Positions 15,362-20,822 of a stretch of 20,822 nt of DNA are shown in pieces. Position 1 is the first letter of the stretch. The number at the start of each line of letters is the position of its first letter. The notes under the pieces were generated by a model. It saw only the letters and a program-made list of their open reading frames with translations, had not been told where the DNA came from and made no database searches. The DNA comes from Balneolales bacterium. GTDB lineage: Bacteria > Bacteroidota > Rhodothermia > Balneolales > Natronogracilivirgulaceae. The stretch spans positions 1 to 20,822 of the forward strand of contig SLLP01000118.1 of the NCBI GenBank assembly GCA_007133995.1. Direction: 5' to 3'. The translations under genes were made by a program, and so were the position numbers.

Positions 15362-15572
15362 GACTCCCCCCGTGCCTGATATCTGTGGATGACGAATCAC
15401 TTCCCATCGGATCACCTTTTTCTCGTTCAAGAGACAGGGCAGTCACCATTGGACGGCCTGATCGTATCTCCATTCTTCCGGCAACAGCTGCCAGATTGTC
15501 AAAGATGTATTAGCATTAGCTGATGAAATACGTACAGATCAAGTCCCGGTTATGCCGTGTTGATGCTGAGAA
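15362..15572 (-). other. Intergenic region between the LPP20 lipoprotein and M48 genes
   Basis: A 211-base gap, the largest inside the minus-strand cluster, so it may hold an internal promoter for the M48-transglutaminase-CNB-permease half. A TTGACA lies on the minus strand near 15500, but no matching -10 box at normal spacing was found. No terminator hairpin was seen. Confidence 0.3.
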
Positions 15573-16142
15573 TCAGTTGCCCTGGCGGCGTTCGTATTCC
15601 TCTACGGCATGCTCCAACTCCTGGAAGGATTGCGACTGACGGAAACGAGTGTACATTTCCTCTCGCTCTTTCATCTGATTCATGAACTGCTGATTTGCGG
15701 CACCGACGGGATACTCCATAAGGACAAAGGCGCGCCAGATATTGCCTTCACGTTCATGTTTGGTTTCCTTGACCCTGCTGCCACTCAAGCTGGTCGCTAC
15801 AACGGTCCGGCTGACTTCCTCAAACATCTGGCGGAATGTGGCATCTTCATCAACTCCAACCTCTTCAGTAAAGTTTTTCTGCATGGCTTCCACGCGCACT
15901 TCGACCACACGACCGATCTCGGCGCGGGCATCGGTGGTAGCGCGATTAATGGCAGTCTGCAGGTCACGCGATGACGCTGTTCGCGGAACGAAGATGTAGT
16001 TGGGATCTTCGGGCGGACTCGTAAACCAGGAAGGGATGGCATCTTCGATCTGGGTTGCAGCTCTGTCTGAAGAGGAGCATGCGGATAATATCAGAGCGCC
16101 GGATACAAGAAGGAGGGATATAAAAGTAGCTAATGATCTCAT
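15573..16142 (-). CDS. LPP20-type lipoprotein
   Basis: A 189-residue predicted lipoprotein: signal peptide MRSLATFISLLLVSGALILS followed by the lipobox residues A-C, giving a lipidated Cys22. The mature part begins with the LPP20-family pattern IPSWFTSPPEDPNYIF, continues with a helix of the NRATTDARAEIGRVVEVRVE type and ends in a coiled-coil-prone, Glu/Arg-rich tail. The family is named after a Helicobacter outer-membrane antigen and has no established biochemical role. It lies between the CHASE2 cyclase gene (149-base gap) and the M48 protease gene. Its fold appears shared with the double-domain protein encoded upstream of the cyclase. Confidence 0.8.
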   Translation of the reverse strand: MRSLATFISLLLVSGALILSACSSSDRAATQIEDAIPSWFTSPPEDPNYIFVPRTASSRDLQTAINRATTDARAEIGRVVEVRVEAMQKNFTEEVGVDEDATFRQMFEEVSRTVVATSLSGSRVKETKHEREGNIWRAFVLMEYPVGAANQQFMNQMKEREEMYTRFRQSQSFQELEHAVEEYERRQGN

Positions 16143-16291
16143 TATCTCAGGAGATTAGGTGAAAGTTTGTCATACCATACATAAGATCCTGCTTTCCATA
16201 TTAAAAAAACCGGAGTCATATTCCAACATCAATTGTCAAAATTAATGGGTTTGGCTGCAAGTGGGGGTGGCTGAGAGGATCACAGGCCAAA
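16143..16291 (-). other. Intergenic region between cyclase and LPP20 lipoprotein genes
   Basis: A 149-base AT-rich gap after the cyclase stop. No clear terminator, promoter or repeat was recognised. Confidence 0.3.
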
Positions 16292-18412
16292 TTAACCATC
16301 CAGCAGCTCATAGATGGTAACCGGATGCGTTTTGCCTTTGACGGTGATACGGTCGAGCTTGCGGAGATATATTTTTGGCCCGGTGTCGTGCGGGTCTCCG
16401 GGGAGGGCATTCCGTGTGAATTCCGATACGATGACTTTGGTGTCGTACTGTTTGTTGAGCGGTTCCAGCCGTGCCCCGAGATTGACCGCATCCCCCAGAA
16501 CGGTATAATTAAAGCGATCTTTAGAGCCCATGTTGCCGACAATCATAGGTCCGGTGTTGATTCCGATGCGAATCGAGACCGGAGGATATCCCATGTTCTT
16601 CCATTCATCCGCCCGTTCCTCGAGCCTGCGCTGCATGGCAAGGGCGCAACGACAAGCCCGGAGTGCATGATCGGGCTGGTCGATCGGCGCTCCCCAGAAG
16701 GCCATTACGGCATCACCGATAAACTTGTCGACGGTACCACCATATTCGAAGACGATGCGGGTCATATCAGTCAGATAGTCATTCAGAAATGAAGAAAGTT
16801 CACCGGGTGAGAGGGTTTCCGATATGGAGGTAAAGTTGGCCATGTCTGAAAACAGTACGGTGAGCTCCTTTTGCTGACCGCCCAGTTTGAGCTGATCCGG
16901 ATCGTCGGCGATACGGTCCACAAACTCCCTCTGCACATACTGGCTGAAGGCCGATTTCATCGCTTTTTTTTGTCGCTCCTCTGTCAGGTAGCGAAAGACA
17001 TAGGTAGTACCGATGCCAATCAGGGAGGAAGCTGTGAAAAAGACGGTTGGCATAACAAAACGGTACAGGGCAAATACCGTCAGGCCCGAAATGACGATGG
17101 CGGCGGGCACGGCCAGGGCGAGCAGTATGCTGTTGACATGGCGCAGGGTGCCTATTCCGAAGATCACCGGGATCAGAAATATCCAAAGCAGTATCAGCAC
17201 AACAGTGGTTGACATTTCCCTGATAAAGGAACCATCAAGCAGATTGGCCAGCACTGTTGCCTGGATTTCCATTCCCGGATAGGGCTCGATTGCGCTGAAA
17301 GGTGTGGTTTTGATATCGGCCAGTCCGGCGGCTGATGCGCCAATCACGATGTGGCGATCGGCGAACAGATCCGGCTGAAGCGGGGCCATCTCGGGCCGGT
17401 TCTGTATAACGGCAAGACCGGAGCGGAATACATCGTAAAAGGAGTAGTAGGGGAAGGTGCCGTCATGGACGCCGCCGCGAGCATACCAGTTGATGCGGTA
17501 GGTGCCGTCGGATAGCAGGGGAATCTCTCTTTGGCTGATATGGAGACGGCTATCGCGAAATTCGATCACCCCGGACGGTTGCTCCTCCAATCCCGCAAGC
17601 CAGGCAGCCATGGGCAGCGAAGGGTAATGCAGCACCCTGGTGGAATTGTTATTCACATCAGTCTCATCTGTTCCATCTTTCTCATCGATCTGATCGGTCG
17701 GGTCACTGTTCCCGACGTCCAGCGGCATAAGCAGGTAGGTGCTCCGGATCACTCCGTCGTGTCGGGTGGGCACATAGGCGTTGCCCAGCCGCCTGGCCGC
17801 ATACCGTAGCGGCATAATCGGCAGATTGACCGGTGTGACATGCGGGATGGAAGGATGCGGATCTTCCAGGGGTATGAAATGGCGATCCAAATTATGAGGA
17901 AACCCGGGGTGCTGTCCCGTTAGATCGGTGCTCGTCGGCTGATTGCCGGCGGAGTGATGTACTGCAGCCGGAGTTTGAATTGAATTTGCCGCGAGGATGA
18001 CATTCCCGCTGTTGTACACGGTTTCGGCAAAACGGCGGTCACTGACCGGTCCCTCGGTGTCGATTCGGTCGATGTCGGGACGGTCAAGAAGCACATCAAA
18101 TGTAACTGTTTTCGAGCCGGCAGAGTCAAGGAATTCCAGCATCATCCCGTACAGTTCACGAGGCCAGGGCCAGTGCAGATGGAAATCCCGGGAAAGCCGG
18201 TCCAGACTCGAGGCATCTATGGCAATTAGGGCAATATCGTTGCGTTCGTATTCACGTTGAAAAAGCAGGAACTTGCGGTCCAGCGCCAGCCGTTCCGCCG
18301 GGGCAAGGAGGTGGGTAAGGTATACAAGCGTTCCGAGTCCGGCAGAAATGAACCAGATGGTCGCAAGGCTGATCAGTTTGTTACGCTGGCTGGGTGTCCT
18401 GAAAGATGGCAT
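16292..18412 (-). CDS. Membrane CHASE2 sensor-class III adenylate cyclase
   Basis: A 706-residue membrane enzyme. One N-terminal membrane helix (about 12-36) leads to a periplasmic CHASE2 domain (about 40-395), including DIALIAIDASSLDRL, the PWPRELYGMMLEFL block and FADRHIVIGASAAGLADIKT. Three transmembrane helices (about 402-472) follow, then a cytoplasmic class III cyclase domain (about 515-665). Metal aspartates are D523 (LFSDMANFT) and D567 (KFIGDAVMAFWG). Purine-recognising residues are K563 and D641, the pair that specifies ATP over GTP, and the transition-state residues N644 and R648 are in DAVNLGARLE. All catalytic residues are present, so active cAMP synthesis is expected. An acidic low-complexity insert (about 237-258) sits inside CHASE2. 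The gene begins 18 bases after the upstream LPP20-like gene. Confidence 0.95.
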   Translation of the reverse strand: MPSFRTPSQRNKLISLATIWFISAGLGTLVYLTHLLAPAERLALDRKFLLFQREYERNDIALIAIDASSLDRLSRDFHLHWPWPRELYGMMLEFLDSAGSKTVTFDVLLDRPDIDRIDTEGPVSDRRFAETVYNSGNVILAANSIQTPAAVHHSAGNQPTSTDLTGQHPGFPHNLDRHFIPLEDPHPSIPHVTPVNLPIMPLRYAARRLGNAYVPTRHDGVIRSTYLLMPLDVGNSDPTDQIDEKDGTDETDVNNNSTRVLHYPSLPMAAWLAGLEEQPSGVIEFRDSRLHISQREIPLLSDGTYRINWYARGGVHDGTFPYYSFYDVFRSGLAVIQNRPEMAPLQPDLFADRHIVIGASAAGLADIKTTPFSAIEPYPGMEIQATVLANLLDGSFIREMSTTVVLILLWIFLIPVIFGIGTLRHVNSILLALAVPAAIVISGLTVFALYRFVMPTVFFTASSLIGIGTTYVFRYLTEERQKKAMKSAFSQYVQREFVDRIADDPDQLKLGGQQKELTVLFSDMANFTSISETLSPGELSSFLNDYLTDMTRIVFEYGGTVDKFIGDAVMAFWGAPIDQPDHALRACRCALAMQRRLEERADEWKNMGYPPVSIRIGINTGPMIVGNMGSKDRFNYTVLGDAVNLGARLEPLNKQYDTKVIVSEFTRNALPGDPHDTGPKIYLRKLDRITVKGKTHPVTIYELLDG

Positions 18413-18430
18413 GGAAGCGGATGTGGTCGG

Positions 18431-19231
18431 TTATCGGAGGGGCATGCGGACCAACACATAATAGAGGTCGGAAATCTGATCGTAATAGCGGGACTGGACC
18501 ACGGCATCGCGAAGTGTAACCTCATGGTCAGTGTAGATGATTTCGTGGCTCATGCCTGTTTGCTGATCTGTCAGTCCATGAATTCTGCTTTGAATGCTTG
18601 CCGAGAGATTTCTTCGTGCTTCTCTCTCGGCCCTCTCCCAGGAGCTTTCGCTGTAATAATACCCCACTGATGTACCAACGGCATAGATGATCCCCCGGGC
18701 GGATGGGGACCTGTCCACCCAGGCAGGTCGGTGCATGAGAGGATAGGGGCGCTTGCGATTTGCTGTTTCATCGCGGCATGTTTCGGGTCCGAGCAGCACC
18801 AGTGCGAGATTGCCTGCCACCTGATAATCGAGCAGCGGCAGGCTTTCTGTCAACTCCTCCAAACGGGTTTCATCGTAGGTTTCGACCTGATCGTCACCCA
18901 GCCATACCGCTCCACGTTCGGTGATACTAAACGCCTGACCGCCTGTATGTAGTGACTCGATCTGGCGCATGTAGTTATGGATTCCATTTTCACGGGCGGC
19001 TTTTTTTGAATTTTCCGGATATATGACCGAATGCCGGGCTATGCCTGCGGCTGTCATTCCGCAATTAACGGGTTGATTCCAGAACCACCCCGGTTTTGAC
19101 TTGCCGGTTATGATTTCGTTGAAATGCGAGGAGGCAATGGTATGATCGGCGCAAAAGATGATACTACCAATGACAAGTATCACGCCGATAAACAGAAATG
19201 ACAAGCGGAAATTATTGGAGGATCCATTCAT
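18431..19231 (-). CDS. Exported protein with two LPP20-like segments
   Basis: A 266-residue protein with a short N-terminus and one hydrophobic segment (about 9-27), acting as signal or anchor. Cys27 is preceded by Phe, so it is a poor lipobox. Two segments resemble each other and the LPP20 family: residues 46-92 begin KPGWFWNQPVNCG and 168-219 begin RPAWVDRSPSARG. Each is followed by a hydrophobic strand (AAGIARHSVI; IIYAVGTSVGYYY) and a charged helix (SKKAARENGIHNYMRQI; WERAEREARRNLSASI). The end, DLYYVLVRM, matches the closing strand of the LPP20 lipoprotein downstream. The similarity is by eye and the function is unknown. It is the first gene of the cyclase cluster, 18 bases before the cyclase start, hence likely coupled to it. 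Confidence 0.7.
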   Translation of the reverse strand: MNGSSNNFRLSFLFIGVILVIGSIIFCADHTIASSHFNEIITGKSKPGWFWNQPVNCGMTAAGIARHSVIYPENSKKAARENGIHNYMRQIESLHTGGQAFSITERGAVWLGDDQVETYDETRLEELTESLPLLDYQVAGNLALVLLGPETCRDETANRKRPYPLMHRPAWVDRSPSARGIIYAVGTSVGYYYSESSWERAEREARRNLSASIQSRIHGLTDQQTGMSHEIIYTDHEVTLRDAVVQSRYYDQISDLYYVLVRMPLR

Positions 19232-19522
19232 AGTGCAAAATGGGGAAAAATGGTATGTAATACGGATTGTTCCAACTTATGAAAAAAAATGATAATCCGT
19301 TTATCGCAGCTTGATGCCTGCTGGAAGTTCGTAACCGTAGCCTGCTTAAAATGATTCTGCCTTAATGGGGTTGTTTCTCGGTACGAACCAGCATGAATAC
19401 ATGCCGCATAAGAACCAGTAAAACCAGTATGTTGAACGGATATTAGTATCAGGATGTCCATATTTATTCGAATGTACGATGTACATGTTGACGAGTTAAT
19501 CCATGTTATCATTCTGCTACTT
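19232..19522. promoter_or_regulatory. Region upstream of the cyclase cluster and the sigma-factor remnant
   Basis: A 291-base AT-rich stretch with no credible gene. An inverted repeat ACGGATT/AATCCGT (19262-19268 with 19294-19300) lies 31 bases upstream of the minus-strand cluster and could be an operator. A direct repeat AACCAGTA occurs twice near 19415-19435. The minus-strand promoter must lie here, but no box pair with standard spacing was found. Confidence 0.35.
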
Positions 19523-19651
19523 ATGACTCTGCTTATTTTAATTCAACTGGCGATATTGGCAGATGATGACGGTGACCGGGAGCTGGTAATGCGCATTCAT
19601 CGGGGTGACCAAAATGCATTCCGTGCCTTTTTTGATAAATACAAGGATCGT
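19523..19651 (+). pseudogene. N-terminal remnant of an ECF RNA polymerase sigma factor
   Basis: Reading from the ATG at 19523 or the TTG at 19556, the frame gives DDDGDRELVMRIHRGDQNAF followed by RAFFDKYKDR. This is the start of ECF sigma region 2 (compare the common pattern DxELVxRIxxGDxxAFxxLFxxYxDR). Homology stops abruptly after KYKDR near 19651. The remaining roughly 130-150 residues of a sigma factor, including the rest of region 2 and all of region 4, are absent, and the next bases encode receptor sequence in another frame. It cannot make a working sigma factor. Confidence 0.75.
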
Positions 19652-20434
19652 CAGCGTGCATTTCCGCTCCGGACTGAGCTATTATTACACCCAATTCATG
19701 AAAGAAGAATTTTCCTACCAGCGACCCGGACAGAATCAACAGGATCAGATACTCTTCATCCATCCCTATGAAAATCAAAGTGAACTCACCCATTGGTACG
19801 TGGAAGCGGACCTTATCCGATATCGTCCATCCGACAGTAGTCGTCGACCGAATTCATCTCTGTCCGTGTATTTTTCATCCCTGGAAAACCTCCAGGCGGG
19901 TTTGGCATTGCACGGCTACAGCTCCGGCTACCTGGAGAAGTCGCTGAACGGTTCCCGATACTATCAGGATTCCACTCCGCTGCTTTTGGAAGGCTATCTC
20001 GATTCGCAATGGAAATTCGATACATCCCCGCTTTAACCAGGGGGAACGCTTCCTTGCGTACTGGGACTGTACGCACCAGTATAATACCCTGATCAGTTTG
20101 CGTCTGTTTTCAGGTTTTCGGCTGGATGGCAACTTGTTCCTGGCAAACGGGGTTCCAGACCGGCTGGACCTTTTCCGGAGTGCCAGCACCCGCCTGTGGA
20201 GCTACAGCCGAATGGGAACTTTCCGTCAACTATGATATTGCTTTCGGGTCGCACCAATGGGCACTGGAAGCAGGCGTGTACAATCTCACGAACCGGAAAA
20301 ACCCCTGGTATAGCGATTTGGTGCTGACAGTGAACGAGGCGATGCCCCAAAGACGGCTGGAGTCGGTTCAGGTCGTCTTCTATGACCTTAAATTCCAGCC
20401 GTCCTTTTCACTGAGGTATTATCTCGACCCGTGA
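19650..20434 (+). pseudogene. C-terminal remnant of a TonB-dependent outer-membrane receptor, frameshifted twice
   Basis: Three consecutive reading frames together encode about 260 residues of a beta-barrel C-terminus. Frame one (19650 to about 20028) reads FRSGLSYYYTQFMKEEFSYQ onward to LDSQWKFDTS and stops at 20036. Frame two (about 20029-20211) gives RFNQGERFLAYWDCTHQYNT, then LDGNLFLANGVPDRL and RLWSYSR. Frame three (20213-20434) gives WELSVNYDIAFGSHQWALEA, then GVYNLTNRKNPWYSDL and FQPSFSLRYYLDP. The YNxTNRKNPWY and final xPSFSLRY strands are typical of receptor C-termini. Removing one C from the run at 20026-20029 and one A at 20211-20212 restores a single frame. The plug, STN and most of the barrel are missing. 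Confidence 0.8.
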
Positions 20435-20529
20435 GGCAGTGAACACATAACGGATTGACAAGGAATCACTACTGATGTTTGAATGCGGTTTGCTCCATGG
20501 GCCAGACTCCGGGTTACGCGTGCCTTTTA
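20435..20529. other. Short convergent intergenic region
   Basis: Ninety-five bases between the receptor remnant and the VKOR stop. No clear terminator hairpin or other element was seen. Confidence 0.3.
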
Positions 20530-20822
20530 TCAGGCGCCTCCAACCGGAAGCGGCAGCACGGTAAGGCTCCACATGGCAAGGATGGTCAGCAGCATGGTCG
20601 CTGCAAAAACCGAGGGCCATACTTTGGATGCTTCCAGAGAAGGAAGCTGTGACGCACCGCCCCGGAACTTGATGTACAGCTCAATGCCAAAGAGGATGGA
20701 TGTAGCGGCTGCGGACATCATGCAGAACGGACATACCGCTCCGATCACGCCAAGCTGGAGATAGACGAAACCAAGGGATGCCACAAAGCCGACGGCCGTT
20801 ACGGGCAGGAGCACTTTCTCTA
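20530..20822 (-). CDS. Vitamin K epoxide reductase (VKOR) family protein, C-terminal part (runs off the right edge)
   Basis: Membrane thiol oxidoreductase that reoxidises periplasmic disulfide-forming proteins using quinone. The visible 97 residues contain the active-site motif CPFC in LGVIGAVCPFCMMSAAATSI, in a membrane helix, followed by FGIELYIKFRG, a hydrophilic loop and one more hydrophobic segment (SVFAATMLLTILAMWSLTVL). The frame stays open to the window edge and the first in-frame GTG (20814) is internal, so the true start and the loop cysteines lie outside. Bacterial VKOR homologues are often fused or adjacent to a thioredoxin-like partner, but here the protein ends shortly after the last helix. 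Confidence 0.8.
   Translation of the reverse strand, partial: EKVLLPVTAVGFVASLGFVYLQLGVIGAVCPFCMMSAAATSILFGIELYIKFRGGASQLPSLEASKVWPSVFAATMLLTILAMWSLTVLPLPVGGA

Noticed and set aside
15362..15430. TTG start for the M48 gene
   Set aside because: It would bury the signal peptide; the ATG at 15361 starts right at it.
19228..19512. 94-codon open frame on the minus strand upstream of the cyclase cluster
   Set aside because: Low-complexity content, no domain, and it overlaps the expected promoter region.
19454..20036. Programmed frameshift or novel fused sigma-receptor protein
   Set aside because: Three frame changes are needed, the central parts of both proteins are absent, and no slippery-site plus stimulator arrangement is seen; gene decay is simpler.
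1..20822. tRNA, rRNA, CRISPR, transposase or T-box elements
   Set aside because: None could be recognised by eye on either strand; short repeats present lack the regular spacing or flanking genes such elements require.

Overview
The window (about 20.8 kb, moderate GC) looks like a chromosomal segment of a Gram-negative bacterium of the Bacteroidota/Balneolota/Rhodothermota sphere. This is inferred from the housekeeping order thrS-infC-rpmI-rplT-pheS, weak Shine-Dalgarno sites before many genes, lipobox-bearing lipoproteins, a CHASE2 cyclase, and remnants of an ECF sigma factor next to a TonB-dependent receptor. The phylum is not proven. No rRNA, tRNA, CRISPR array, insertion sequence or phage gene was seen.

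Region 1 (1-8398, all minus strand, transcription right to left) is core metabolism and translation: cysE and cysM (ATGA overlap), nusB, a PPP-type metallophosphoesterase, ychF, thrS, infC (apparently with an ATC start codon behind a strong Shine-Dalgarno site), rpmI, rplT, a hairpin terminator, and the 5' part of pheS, which runs off the left edge.

Region 2 (8399-10546) is a 306-base divergent intergenic region with a decayed 97-bp tandem duplication and a perfect 14-bp palindrome, followed by a plus-strand lipoprotein gamma-glutamyltranspeptidase gene. That gene's last 7 bases overlap the end of the convergent permease gene.

Region 3 (10540-19231, minus strand) is the most interesting part. 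In transcription order it holds a protein with two LPP20-like segments, a CHASE2-class III adenylate cyclase, an LPP20-type lipoprotein, an SH3b-M48 metalloprotease, a proline-rich transglutaminase-like protein, a stand-alone cyclic-nucleotide-binding protein without a DNA-binding domain, and a PerM/AI-2E-type membrane protein whose start overlaps the cyclic-nucleotide-binding gene. Read together, it is a plausible envelope-sensing cAMP circuit: periplasmic CHASE2 sensor, cytoplasmic cAMP synthesis, cAMP receptor, membrane permease, with exported lipoproteins and proteases as accessories. That functional link is inference from synteny and catalytic residues.

Region 4 (19232-20822) is a deletion scar. 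The N-terminal part of an ECF sigma factor runs directly into the C-terminal barrel of a TonB-dependent receptor, which itself carries two single-base frameshifts. This looks like the collapsed remnant of a sigma/FecR/receptor locus. The window ends in the 3' part of a VKOR-family gene on the minus strand.
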